From contig JADKIQ010000010.1 of NCBI GenBank assembly GCA_016721245.1, forward strand, positions 1 to 40,427: a stretch of DNA of 40,427 bases, given 5' to 3'. This stretch comes from Sphingobacteriales bacterium. Lineage in GTDB: Bacteria > Bacteroidota > Bacteroidia > Chitinophagales > JADIYW01. The notes under the pieces were generated by a model. It did no database searches and was not told where the DNA came from. It saw only the letters and a program-made list of their open reading frames with translations. A program made the position numbers and the translations under genes. How positions within the stretch are numbered: the first letter of the stretch is position 1; the number at the start of each line of letters is the position of its first letter. Shown in pieces: positions 26,939-36,098 of this stretch.

Positions 26939-27031
26939 AGAAAAGAAGGGCAAACGAAAGCAGCACTAAGTGATAGATTTGAAAATAGACGTGCTAAACG
27001 TTCAGGTCGTAATCCTGCAACAGGTGCATAG
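26939..27031 (+). pseudogene. Last copy of the HU arm-like motif, no start codon
   Basis: The open frame after a TAA reads LSDRFENRRAKRSGRNPATG and ends with A and TAG at 27029-27031. There is no ATG, GTG or TTG in frame, so a base is probably missing upstream, or it belongs to a longer repeat protein. A terminator follows 26 bases later. Confidence 0.35.
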
Positions 27032-27056
27032 TTTGATTTTGTGAAGTATGGTTTTG

Positions 27057-27086
27057 AATCCTGCATATTATGTGCAGGATTTTTTA
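27057..27086 (+). terminator. Terminator after the HU-arm array
   Basis: Stem AATCCTGCA (27057-27065) pairs with TGCAGGATT (27073-27081) around a 7-base loop and is followed by a T-tract. It closes the transcript that probably begins before 25804 and includes the micro-ORFs. Confidence 0.85.
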
Positions 27087-27170
27087 TTTTCTATTGTTTT
27101 GATATATATAGTCGGTATTAGGTGCAAATATGTATGACTTATGTACGGCTTATGTATGACTTATGTACGT

Positions 27171-27593
27171 TTATAAAAACGAACGTTTATAGAAAATAGC
27201 ACGTCTTGTATCTTTAATTAATTGCAAGTTTTTTTCAAATTGGATTTCTAATTTTTCTAAGTGTTTGAATAACTGAATTGCTTTTTCAAATTCTTGCTTG
27301 TTTTCATTTGATTTAAGAAAGGATTTTGATAAGCACTGGTTTAATTCATCTATTGAAATATATGGAATTACAGAGCCCTTTAGGTAGTAATGAAAGGCTT
27401 TTGAATGCCATAAACCATAACACAACCAATAAAGTTGTTCTTTTTGTTCTTCTGAATCAGCAAGGCAAATAAAACAATTTGCACAAGCATTTTTCAGCGG
27501 TTTACCGCTGTTCATTCCTTTGTTCAAAATGAAAAAATAATGACCTTCGTAGTTGAAGTTTTTGTTAAATGTTTTGAGTTGTACAGACCGCAT
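27171..27593 (-). CDS. DUF6943-like protein
   Basis: From ATG at 27593 the product is 140 residues. The core blocks are FILNKGMNSGKPLKNACANC, FICLADSEEQKEQLYWLCYG and LWHSKAFHYYLKGSVIPYIS, which is the pattern of DUF6943, a family seen in Bacteroidota accessory and conjugative DNA. Two cysteines in CANCF could bind a metal. A longer frame up to 27674 runs through a GCGCTTCGCGC hairpin and is unlikely coding. No function is known. Confidence 0.7.
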   Translation of the reverse strand: MRSVQLKTFNKNFNYEGHYFFILNKGMNSGKPLKNACANCFICLADSEEQKEQLYWLCYGLWHSKAFHYYLKGSVIPYISIDELNQCLSKSFLKSNENKQEFEKAIQLFKHLEKLEIQFEKNLQLIKDTRRAIFYKRSFL

Positions 27594-28505
27594 AGTATGA
27601 GCATTAATTATTATGCTCGCTGCGCTTCGCGCATCACCCATAAACCCAAAAGAAAACAAGAAAAAAAACGGCAAAAAAAAAGAAAAAAGAAAGCCATTAT
27701 TTCAAGGGTGCTAGGATTGGTATGCAAGGTTTTTGGAAAAAAAATACTACCTCTTTTATCCTTTAAAAAACAAACTACAGAAAAAAAGAGTGTGGAGATT
27801 TTTTTTACAAAATACATTTTAACCTTGCAGACCAATTCCGACGCACCCTTACCTTTGCTTTCTTTTTTATTTTTTTGGGTATGTGTGATAATGTTCAACT
27901 TATACGGAACTATAAGGATGTTGAACTAAGTAGAATAGTTAGACTAATTAGACATGCTATATTATGTTGGATTTGAGAAAGGTTGATTTGAAACGAAAAG
28001 GTTCACGCAAGGGTGTGACTGATAAAATAAGCAAAAAATGTTTGGCTGCTTTTAGGGTATTGAGCAACTGCATGAAGCGTTGGCTTTTTTTTGTATATTT
28101 TTCCAACACAAAAAAATAAGGGTGGCAATGCAGATGCCAATGCACAAAAGCAATAGCGTGGCTTTTTGCTTATTTTATGCAGGCACAACGCTTGCTTTGT
28201 TGCGCTTTTGGTGGCTGCTTAGTTTGGCTATTAGCATGGCAAGTAGCGACCAAAAGGCACAGGCTTAATGTTGGCTTTTCAGCATTTATAAAAAACACTT
28301 TAAACAACTACAACTATTTTTATAAATGATGCTGTGGTGTTGGCTATTTAACATAGTGTGCTTATGGGACAGACATAGCTTGGCATGCAAATGAGCGTTG
28401 CTTGGCTGTACCATAAGACCACATTATGTTTAAGTAGCTTCAGACCATTTTTATTGGCGTGATTTTTTGTTTGTAGCGTGGCATGGCGCTTTGCTTTTTT
28501 GTTTT

Positions 28506-28534
28506 CACGCAAAGGCGCAAAGAATACGCAAAGG
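28506..28534. repeat. CGCAAAG-type short repeat
   Basis: The stretch contains CACGCAAAGG, CGCAAAGA and ACGCAAAGG in succession, a pattern I know as a dispersed short noncoding repeat in several environmental bacterial lineages. Only one array is in the window. Confidence 0.45.
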
Positions 28535-28538
28535 TTTA

Positions 28539-28563
28539 GATACTGAAACAAGTTCAGTATGAC
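28539..28563. repeat. REP-like palindrome, second copy type
   Basis: ATACTGAA (28540-28547) and TTCAGTAT (28553-28560) form an 8-bp stem around ACAAG. The flank GTATGACGA and the CTGAAACA core parallel the element at 4395-4433 (CTGAAACA, GAATGACGA). The two are probably members of one dispersed family with differing loops. Confidence 0.5.
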
Positions 28564-28682
28564 GAAAAGACAAAAAAGCAATGTACCATATTGCGTAGGC
28601 ACAAAAAGCATGACAATAAAAATGGGCTGCGACACCACAGATGCAATAAGTATTAATGCATGAAGCCTACATTAGCAAGGAT

Positions 28683-29402
28683 TTATTTAATTTGCAGTTT
28701 AGCATTATTAAGCCTGTCAGCTACATTATCCCAGTTGATAATATTAAATAAAGCACCAACAAAGTCTGTGCGCTATTTTTGTATTTTAAATAGTAAGCGT
28801 GTTCCCACGTCGATTACTAATATGGGAACCGCATTCCATTTTATCGTGTTTCGTGAATTTTCACACTGGAATTGTAAGACTATTTCGATACGGCTGGTAT
28901 GCTAAAATTCCCCAGCCATTACCATCTACATTCTTAGCTGTTTCGGCAATAAGGACTTTTAATCTGTCGTAACTGCCAAAATCTTTTCGATGAATTTTAA
29001 AAAGTTCACCTTTGGGTTGGGTTTGCTGGTTTGTCAGGTTTGTCCAAAATATTGAATGAAGAATATGCGATGATGAATGATAAGAAAGTTTTTTTGTCCA
29101 AAAATCAACTGTATCTAAATTATTGTCGTCCAATGCTTTTTTTATCATTACTATATCTTTATTTGCACCCTTTACCGCACCGCCATGATGGAATGTATAA
29201 TGCAGATGTAAAGTTTCAGCATCCATATATGGCTCTAAAAAAGATTCGCTGAACGGTAATGGTTGTTGAATAAAATTACCATTAGTATCCGCTAATTTAT
29301 CGATGTTGTTGTTGGTTAAATTTTGAGCAAATGCATTATTTGAACCAACAATAGCAGCAGCACCTATCAGTGCTCGGACTTCAAAAAATCTTTTCTGTTC
29401 AT
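28683..29402 (-). CDS. Exported Fe/Mn superoxide dismutase, chrC-like position (frameshifted)
   Basis: It disproportionates superoxide to peroxide and oxygen. ATG at 29402 begins MNRKDFLKS; after a frameshift ALIGAAAIVGSNNAFAQ completes a Tat-like (RK rather than RR) or Sec signal. The metal ligands appear in order: His in LHLHYTFHHGG, His in SSHILHSIFW, and Asp/His in IDVWEHAYYLKYKN (read across a missing T near 28812). The C-terminus RTDFVGALFNIINWDNVADR ends LQIK at the stop 28683-28685. About 239 residues are restored. It lies downstream of chrB-chrA and a lipoprotein gene on one strand, the place taken by chrC (an Fe-SOD) in known chromate operons. Confidence 0.85.
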
Positions 29403-29454
29403 GACTTATTTTTAGATATTTACTTCAATTATTTATTTAAGCACGGTTTTTTTC

Positions 29455-30087
29455 TTATGGCATCTCTTTTTCTGGTAAAGGATTGCTTTCTGCATCACTT
29501 AATTCTGATACGATGTACTTAAAACCGTCCTTTTGCTCATCTAATTCATATTGTAATTTATCAAATTGTGGTTTGTATTTTTCTTTGATAATTTTATTTT
29601 CTGCAGTAATTGCCTCTTGTAATTTTATTCGTTTTTCATTTGTTGCCTTGTAGCTGGTGTTTTTTTCCATTGTTGCTTGTAATGCGGTAATTTTATCATC
29701 AATAGCCTTAACTGCTGCATCGCTCATTTGAGTATTCTGTTCTACTTTTTTTTCATACGCCGGTGTTGAGATATGTCCATAAATATCGCTGTGCGCATCT
29801 GTAATTTTTCTGTATTCGTCCTGATACTTTTGAATGGTTTTTTCTTTTTCAGCATTTAATAATGAAATTGAATTTTGTATCGGTTTATTTATCTCTTCTA
29901 TTTCATTATTTATTGCTGTTAGCTGAGTGCTGAATTTTTCTATATTTTTTAATGTGTCTTTGCTTACTACTTCTTCTAATGAAAGCCAATTGCATTTTGT
30001 TTTTTGATAATCCTGTAGCCAGTTTTCCTGGTTGCTTTTACAAGCAACCAGGAAGCATATAACTGCTATTATTATTGTTTTGTGCAT
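29455..30087 (-). CDS. Coiled-coil lipoprotein, unknown function
   Basis: The 210-residue protein starts MHKTIIIAVICFLVACKSNQ, with a lipobox LVAC and cysteine 16, so it is a lipoprotein. The body is helical and charged (INNEIEEINKPIQNSISLLN, DKITALQATMEKNTSYKATN, LQEAITAENKIIKEKYKPQF), a likely coiled coil. It lies between chrA and the dismutase gene on the same strand. No family is recognised; it might be a periplasmic scaffold or metal-stress protein. Confidence 0.65.
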   Translation of the reverse strand: MHKTIIIAVICFLVACKSNQENWLQDYQKTKCNWLSLEEVVSKDTLKNIEKFSTQLTAINNEIEEINKPIQNSISLLNAEKEKTIQKYQDEYRKITDAHSDIYGHISTPAYEKKVEQNTQMSDAAVKAIDDKITALQATMEKNTSYKATNEKRIKLQEAITAENKIIKEKYKPQFDKLQYELDEQKDGFKYIVSELSDAESNPLPEKEMP

Positions 30088-30146
30088 TTTTCTTTTTACT
30101 ATTAATCATTCATGCTAATCTACGCATTATAAGACAGAATAATCAT

Positions 30147-31319
30147 TTACATAAATGATTTTATAATCAACCCTACTATAGCGGCAACAAGTATTATATA
30201 TGGTTCCTGGATTTTCTTAATATAAATTAATGCAAGTATTGTAGCAATTGCAATAAGTGCCGTAATAATATCCGTAATGCTTCGCATACCGATTATAACA
30301 ACTGCACCTACTAAAGCACCTATCACAGTTGCTGTAATTCCTTCCACAAATGCCTTAATAGATTTGTTATTGCCATATTTCTTAAAATATGGTGCAGGTA
30401 TAAACCGTAAATAGATAGCACGGCAAAAAAGTTGCTAAAGCTGCTACACTTGCACCGGCAAATCCATTTACTAAGTAACCAATAAAGCTAACCGTAATAA
30501 CAACCGGACCGGCGTAATCATTGCTACCGCAACAGCATCTACAAATTGCTTTTCATCAAGCCAATGATATTCTGTTACAACACCACTATGCAAAAACGGT
30601 ACAATAGCCAAACCACTACCAAAAACAAATGCACCCGGCTTTAGTAAAGAATATTGCTATTTTTCCGAGTGTTCCTAAATCATATTGCCAAAGCCAATAC
30701 CTGCTAAAATAACCATGTTAGTTGTCTTTGGTTTTCTTATCCATGCCGGTGGTGCTTTTATTATCATGTAAATAAATCCTGTTGCAATAAATAATAAAAC
30801 ACTTTCTGATTGAGTAATAATTGTAACAATAGCAGCTATAATATAGAACAACCACAATAACCAATTTTGTTTTATGGATTGTATATTTATTTTTCCAACG
30901 GATTTAGTAGTAAGTTTATAACTACTCATCACTATTATACCAATAACGGCTGCACCTACACCATAAAAGACAGCTTGCATCCATGATAAGCCTCCATATA
31001 ATTTATAAGCAATACCTAATGCAACTACCATTATAAAGGATGGTATTACAAATGCAATTCATAATGTTGCACCTAAGATACCATAATGAACATAACCCCA
31101 AATAAATACCTAATTGTGCTGCTAAAGGACCTGGAGCCAATTGTGCCAATGCCAATCCTTCTTTATATTCTTCTTCTGAAATCCATTTCTTCTGTTCACC
31201 AAATCACGGTGCATATATCCGACCAATGCAACCGGACCGCCAAAGCCTGAATAGCCAAGTTTTAGGAAATATAAGATAAGTTGTTTTAAGGTATATTGTT
31301 GTTTTAATTCTTCTGTCAT
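30147..31319 (-). CDS. chrA: Chromate transporter ChrA (several frameshifts)
   Basis: This membrane exporter of chromate of the CHR long-chain type has about 395 residues in two homologous halves. The first half reads LKLGYSGFGGPVALVGYMHR and, in a second frame, LALAQLAPGPLAAQLGIYLG, then IAYKLYGGLSWMQAVFYGVG. The second half shows AGAFVFGSGLAIVPFLH, VDAVAVAMITPGPVVITVSF (one G missing) and ends EGITATVIGALVGAVVIIG...AAIVGLIIKSFM. Frameshifts are near 31190, 31065, 30680, 30510 and 30380. Its start overlaps the chrB stop as ATGA, so it is translationally coupled to chrB. Confidence 0.9.
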
Positions 31320-31774
31320 ATTTTTAAGTTTTTATCCCAATTATGTTTTTCATCTGAAACGTATTTTGCCCAACTGTAGAGCGCATCGTATACTTTCATC
31401 CCTATTTCTAACAGTTCAAAGTCATTTTTAAAATTGTAAGAGAGTCCTGCAGATATTGCCCATAAGCCTGCTGATTGTTTTGCAATATCAAAACGGTCAG
31501 TATCAGCACCGCGAACTATAACGGCTATTTGCAATAAAGCAATATCTGTAATGTTATGTTTTTTAATGATGGTATCAAAAGTGCAAAATTTTCCATCATG
31601 TGTATATTCTACTCCGGGAATATCATAAGGAATGGCATTTGCTTCTTTTGCCTTTACCAAAACCTGATTTGCAGGTACATATAAAAACTCTGCTTCTTTA
31701 TCAACAAAGTTTTTTATAAGCCAAGGGCAGGCTATTCGGTCAATCTTTGGTTTTTCTCTTGTTATCCAACGCAT
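31316..31774 (-). CDS. chrB: ChrB C-terminal domain protein (chromate resistance)
   Basis: The 152-residue protein starts MRWITREKPKIDRIACPWLI, contains FLYVPANQV, PGVEYTHDGKFCTFDTII, and IVRGADTDRFDIAKQSAGLW, all diagnostic of the ChrB C-terminal domain. ChrB is needed for full chromate resistance and acts as chromate sensor or regulator in Proteobacteria, where an N-terminal domain is also present; this version has only the C-terminal domain. It overlaps chrA by four bases. A paralogue lies at 32235-32693, on the other side of an AraC gene. Confidence 0.92.
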   Translation of the reverse strand: MRWITREKPKIDRIACPWLIKNFVDKEAEFLYVPANQVLVKAKEANAIPYDIPGVEYTHDGKFCTFDTIIKKHNITDIALLQIAVIVRGADTDRFDIAKQSAGLWAISAGLSYNFKNDFELLEIGMKVYDALYSWAKYVSDEKHNWDKNLKI

Positions 31775-31830
31775 AACTAAATTTTACGATGGAAAATTAG
31801 AATAGATTATCTCAATGAAATAGAACAGAT

Positions 31831-32235
31831 TTAACCTTTTGTATTTTTTTTACCTTTTAGTAGATTTTTTTGATAGATAGAAGGGTTTTTACCTGTATGT
31901 TTTTTGAAAATCCTGTTGAAATGACTTTGGTCTGAAAAACCAGTCAGAAATGCAATTTCTGACAGTGAATACTTTGATTGCCCCATAAGCTGTATGGACT
32001 TCTCAATCCGTAGTTTTCGTATGTATTCACCAAAGGATAAATCGTCAAAATATTTTGAAAACTCTCTGGAAACATAAGAAGGATGAATGCTTAATCCTTT
32101 TGATACTTCCTTTAAACTTAAACTAAGATTCGTATCTATTTGGTCTTGGATTATTTCTTTTAGTTCTTTTGCCCAAGCAGGTGTCTTTCTGCCTGTACCC
32201 TGTTTTTGTTTTAAGAATTTATTATATACATCCAT
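31831..32235 (-). CDS. AraC-family regulator
   Basis: With ATG at 32235 (MDVYNKFLKQKQG) the product is 134 residues. The AraC double HTH fills most of it: LSLKEVSKGLSIHPSYVSRE and FSKYFDDLSFGEYIRKLRIE, then SLSEIAFLTGFSDQSHFNRI and FKKHTGKNPSIYQ. There is hardly any sensor domain. A frame from 32292 overlaps the chrB paralogue in another frame and is less likely, because the ATG at 32235 shares a base with the chrB-like stop (TGATG), the usual sign of coupling. It probably regulates the surrounding chromate/metal genes. Confidence 0.88.
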   Translation of the reverse strand: MDVYNKFLKQKQGTGRKTPAWAKELKEIIQDQIDTNLSLSLKEVSKGLSIHPSYVSREFSKYFDDLSFGEYIRKLRIEKSIQLMGQSKYSLSEIAFLTGFSDQSHFNRIFKKHTGKNPSIYQKNLLKGKKNTKG

Positions 32236-32693
32236 CAGTAAATGTTCAATAGATTTTGTGTATGCTTTTCTTTTTGCAAATACTTTGCCCATGTATAAAG
32301 AGCATCATATACATCCATGCCTTTTTCAAGCAATTGGTAATCATCATTTATATTACGCGAAAGACCTGCTGAGATTGCCCATAACCCACTTGATTGACTG
32401 GCTATATCATGCCGGTCAGTATCTGCACCTCTTACTATAATTGCCATTGTGTGAACGGCAGGGTCTTTTATCTTGTATTTTTTACAAAGTAGTCAAAGGT
32501 ACAATTATCTCCATAATAATGTAAATTCAACATCCGGCACATCAAAAGGAATTGCATTTAATTTTTTTGCTTTTGGTTTTACATCATCAAAAAGGAACAT
32601 AAATAATCTCAGCTTCTTTATCAATAAATCTTTTTATAAGCCGAGGACATGCAATCTGTCAATCTTTGGTCTTTCTCTTGTTATCCATTTCAT
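32235..32693 (-). CDS. Second ChrB-like protein (frameshifted)
   Basis: This is a paralogue of the chrB gene at 31316-31774. ATG at 32693 reads MKWITRERPKIDRLH, then in shifted frames KKLNAIPFDVPDVEFT and YKIKDPAVHT, and finally cleanly AIIVRGADTDRHDIASQSSG...YDALYTWAKYLQKEKH. At least three indels lie between 32690 and 32480. The 3' end overlaps the AraC start by one base. It may be functional in the organism, forming a chrB-like sensor coupled to its AraC regulator. Confidence 0.8.
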
Positions 32694-32743
32694 GATTTCA
32701 ATGTTTTATATTCCGTAGTTCAAATATAATGATTGAAATAAGA

Positions 32744-33909
32744 TTACTCATCATCCGTATTCTTCATTTTCATTAATAATGTATAAGCACCTTTTATAAC
32801 AATATTTTATCTGTTAAATCTTCTGCTGAAATGATTTCCGTATAACCATTTTCGCTTTCGCCAATAGTCACTTCTTTCATTTCGTATTGCTTATTGCCGT
32901 TATCAATAAAGATATAATCCTTATTTTCAAATTTTACAACTGCATCGGATGGTATTGCATTTAAAGTATTATTTTTCAAATCAATTACCGCATTCATATA
33001 CATGCCCGGCAAAAGAGCTTTATCGTAATTTACAAAATGGCAATGCACTTCAGTGCTGTGATTTTCTGTAAAATCTTTTCCTATTAAAATAATCTTACAT
33101 TGATATTTTTTGTTTGGATTGATATTTGTGTATGCTGATAAAGATTGACCGATAGAAAGTTTATTAATGTCTTTCTCAAAAACAGTAAGTGCTAAATGTA
33201 TATCGGCAGGGTTTACGATTTCAAATAAAATATCGCTTGGATTTACATACTTGCCAATATTTACATTTATTTTAGAAACATAACCATTGATAGGCGAATA
33301 GATATTAATGCTTTTTGAAATTTTATTTGCGGATACATTGCTTGGGTTTATGCCAGCAAATCTTAATTTCTCTGCGTAAGATTGTAACAATACAGTTAAT
33401 GAATTATATTCTGTTTGTGCCTGTTGATATACTTTATCGCTACTGGATTTTGTCTGGTTCAATTCTTTTTGTCTTTCGTATTCTGATTTTGCATAATCAA
33501 TTTTTGCTTTCACCATTAAATAATCTTCCTGAAGTTGTATGTATTGTTTGTCTTCCACCACACATAATACTTGTCCTTTGGCAACAAACATTCCTTCTAA
33601 TAATTTAGTGGATTTTAAATAACCCCCCATTGGAACGCTGATAGATACTAAGTTTTGCGGTGGCACATCAATTTTTCCATTTACTTTTATAGTAGATGAG
33701 ATTTGACGCTTTTCTATTTTGCCTATTTGTATATCAGCATTTTTTATTTGGGCATCTGTCAATATTGTCTGGCTCTCTACTTTTTCTGTTTCAGTAACTG
33801 CGGCTGTTTCTGTTTCTTTTGGTTTACATGCAGCAATAAGCAGTATACAACTTAAAATAATTACAAAACGAAGTTGTAATTTGTTTTTGTGTTGATTGTT
33901 ATTTTTCAT
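32744..33909 (-). CDS. Heavy-metal RND adaptor, CusB/CzcB family (one frameshift near the end)
   Basis: A lipoprotein signal IILSCILLIAACKPKETETA (lipobox IAAC) starts a membrane-fusion protein of about 388 residues. Domains: barrel-sandwich start VNGKIDVPPQNLVSISVPMG, hairpin helices (YAKSEYERQKELNQTKSSSD), second lipoyl strand INIYSPINGYVSKINVNIGK, beta-barrel, and a C-terminal domain YEMKEVTIGESENGYTEIIS. A missing base near 32794 separates the ending VIKGAYTLLMKMKNTDDE. It is the periplasmic partner of the CzcA-CzcC fusion upstream in the same operon. Confidence 0.9.
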
Positions 33910-33922
33910 AATGAACTGATTA

Positions 33923-35149
33923 TTAATTTTGAAGATTTAAAGAAGGTTTAAAAATAAGAATGGCTATGACTCCTAAAGCTATAGTAAGAATGCCACCGTA
34001 TAAGAAATCTATTTTTGGAAATGTGGTTCCTAAAAAACCTGCAACAGGATAAGCAATTGCCCACCACAAATGTGAAAATGCGAAATGCGAACCATATACT
34101 TTTCCCTGATTTTCTGAATCAATATTTTCGGCGATTAATGTTTCTGATGGCATTTCAGCAAGACTTTGTCCTAAGCCAGCAAATAACCATAAAACAATAA
34201 GTGCTAAGTAAGGAACATAATTTGCAAAGCAAATAGACATACCTAATAATAATGCACCACTAATCAGAGAGATGCCTCTTGTTTTCGTTTTATCTAAACT
34301 GCCTAATAAAATGCTGCAATTGCTGCACCGATACCAAAAACCGCCATTGCCCAACCATAATATTTATCATCAATACTAAATTGTTTTTGATATGGCTGAT
34401 CGTATTTACTAATATCATTGCACCGGCAATGGCAGATACAAATTCAATGCTTAATGCAAAGCGAAGTATTTTATTTCCAAACAACAATCGGATTCCTTTT
34501 ATTACATCACTCCAGGTATTTTGTGATTTACGTGCTTCTGCTGAAACCCCTTTTTGCAATTCGATACCTGGTATTGAAAGTATTAAGATAGCTGCGATGA
34601 TAAATGAAATTCCATCTAAAAAAAATATTTGCCGGGCACCTAACCAAACGGCTACAATTCCTGCTAATGCAGGACCTAAAATACCTAATAATTGGAACGT
34701 TGCCGTAGATAAACCAACAGCTTCTCTAAAATATTTCCCTTCTATTATTTGCGGAATAATAGCACGATAAGTTGGTGTGAAAAATGCATTGAATATATTT
34801 AATAAAAGACCAACACATAAATCTTCCATTCTGCATATATAAACGGCAAACAGCAAATAATAGCCATACGGATGAAATGTGTTATATATAAAATCTTTTT
34901 TCTATCTACTTTATCTGCTAAAACACCTGCAAATGGAGAAAAAATAATAAATGCCGTAACTCTTAATGTAAGTGCAGTTGCTAAAATTACGGAAGAGTTT
35001 TCTTTATTTATTTGATAGGCTAATAATGCTAATCCTACCCATGAAAAAGCATCGCCTAACAAACTGATGGTTTGAGACAGATATAGCTTTGCAAACGTTC
35101 TATTTTGCAATGCTTTAAATGGTTCGATGAAGATTTGTTTGATATTCAT
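33923..35149 (-). CDS. MFS exporter (EntS-like, frameshifted)
   Basis: The restored length is about 408 residues with 10-12 helices. The N-terminal part reads FAKLYLSQTISLLGDAFSWV, and the family loop FAGVLADKVDRKKIL follows TM2. Then NIFNAFFTPTYRAIIPQIIE and STATFQLLGILGPALAGIVA. After a shift near 34360, ISLISGALLLGMSICFAN, and NQGKVYGSHFAFSHLWWAIA near the end. Frameshifts at about 34830 and 34360. The group is that of enterobactin/macrolide-type major-facilitator exporters. It lies in the metal operon 13 bases before cusB, so a metal or metallophore substrate is possible; not shown by sequence. Confidence 0.85.
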
Positions 35150-35151
35150 GC

Positions 35152-35395
35152 TTATTTTAATTGACTATTGTTTGTTGTGTCATTTTGTATTGCTTTTAAT
35201 TTTTCAGCTACTTTGTTGTGGTCTTGATAAAGTCTGCTGAATCCTACTATTTTCTAATCCTGTATAATCTTTATTATACCAGGCCGGTAAGTAAGCAATG
35301 AATACAACAAGTATAGTAGTAATGATAGCTATAACAGTTAGTTTTTTTATCTGACTATCAGATAAGTTTTGTGTTGAATTATTTGGTGACATCAT
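35152..35395 (-). CDS. Small single-pass membrane protein (one frameshift)
   Basis: About 80 residues: MMSPNNSTQNLSDSQIKKLT, one TM (VIAIITTILVVFIAYLPAWY), then NKDYTGLENS; a shift near 35240 leads to GFSRLYQDHNKVAEKLKAIQ and ends NDTTNNSQLK. It lies between HupE and the MFS gene with an 8-base and a 2-base gap. Family unknown. Its place in the operon suggests a pump or metal-related accessory role. Confidence 0.55.
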
Positions 35396-35403
35396 TATAT
35401 TTT

Positions 35404-36091
35404 TTAAGCGTTAAAGAAACCTTTTAATTGAAATATCATTAATGCAACACCTGCGATGATAAGCGCAATATTGGTGATGGTAGAAAATTGTGTGAATGAT
35501 TTGTATTTTCGCCAAATGCTGATAATAATAAGTACATACAGTAACGCAATAAATTGACCGATTTCTACACCAATATTAAAACCAATTAAATTAGTAAGTA
35601 ATCCTTCTTTCTTAAAATTAAATTCCTGAAGTTTGGTTGCTAATCCTAAACCGTGAAAAAGACCAAAGATTAAAACAGCTTGTTTATTATTTGGTTGAAA
35701 GTTAAAATACTTTTGGAATCCACCGAGATTGTCGAACCCTTTGTAAGCAACAGATAAGGCAATAATAGCATCAATCAAATAAGCATTTACCTGAAGATTT
35801 AAAAATACACCTAAAAGCAATGTAATACTATGACCAATAGTGAACATACTCACATACAGTAAAGATGTCTTTAGGTTTATAGAGAAAAAAGATAACGCCC
35901 ACTAAAAACAATAAGTGGTCGTAACCAGTAATCATGTGCTTTGCGCCGATGTATAGAAACGGAATAAATGCCGTACCGTTGTTATCCATTAAAAACACTC
36001 TTGTTTTATCATCTACACCGTGTGCAAATGCGGTGGTGTATAAGCATAGTAATGCTGTAAATGAAGTTATAAAGGCTATTCTCTTTTGCAT
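35404..36091 (-). CDS. HupE/UreJ-type membrane protein (one frameshift)
   Basis: About 229 residues. ATG at 36091 starts MQKRIAFITSFTALLCLYTT and AFAHGVDD (signal peptide). The membrane part begins ILHxxx-like with YIGAKHMITGYDHLLFLVGV, then after a shift near 35845 TIGHSITLLLGVF, FGLFHGLGLATKL and NIGVEIGQFIALLYVLIIIS. The His/Asp pairs in GYDHLLF and GHSITL are the putative metal-binding residues of HupE proteins (Ni/Co). An in-frame extension to 36199 belongs to the end of the CzcA-CzcC fusion, not to this protein. Confidence 0.82.
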
Positions 36092-36098
36092 GATTGAT

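Larger units (their letters stand above)
27594..28650. other. Gene-free block with TGGC-rich and low-complexity DNA
   Basis: About 1.05 kb lies without a convincing gene. Open frames exist on both strands but have no family look and disagree with neighbouring codon use. Features are: a short hairpin TGCGC-TTC-GCGCA near 27617; an A/G-rich stretch (27645-27695); and from about 28030 to 28490 roughly fourteen TGGC tetramers on the plus strand in an otherwise AT-rich genome, with words such as GTTGGC and CGTGGC. Two repeat-like elements lie at the right end. It could hold a structured RNA, an attachment or recombination region, or a dispersed noncoding repeat; none can be proved by eye. Confidence 0.5.

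Noticed and set aside
26610..27031. CRISPR array
   Set aside because: The repeats are coding-like, imperfect at DNA level and irregularly spaced, without constant spacers.
27611..27929. Frames on both strands through the A/G-rich tract
   Set aside because: Lysine-rich on one strand and phenylalanine-rich on the other, caused by low-complexity DNA; no start context and no family.
28348..28638. 96-residue minus-strand frame
   Set aside because: It translates the CGCAAAG repeat and the REP-like palindrome, so it is unlikely to be a gene.
28660..28905. 81-residue plus-strand frame with a hydrophobic start
   Set aside because: It is antisense to the C-terminal part of the superoxide dismutase, which reads clearly on the minus strand across frameshifts.
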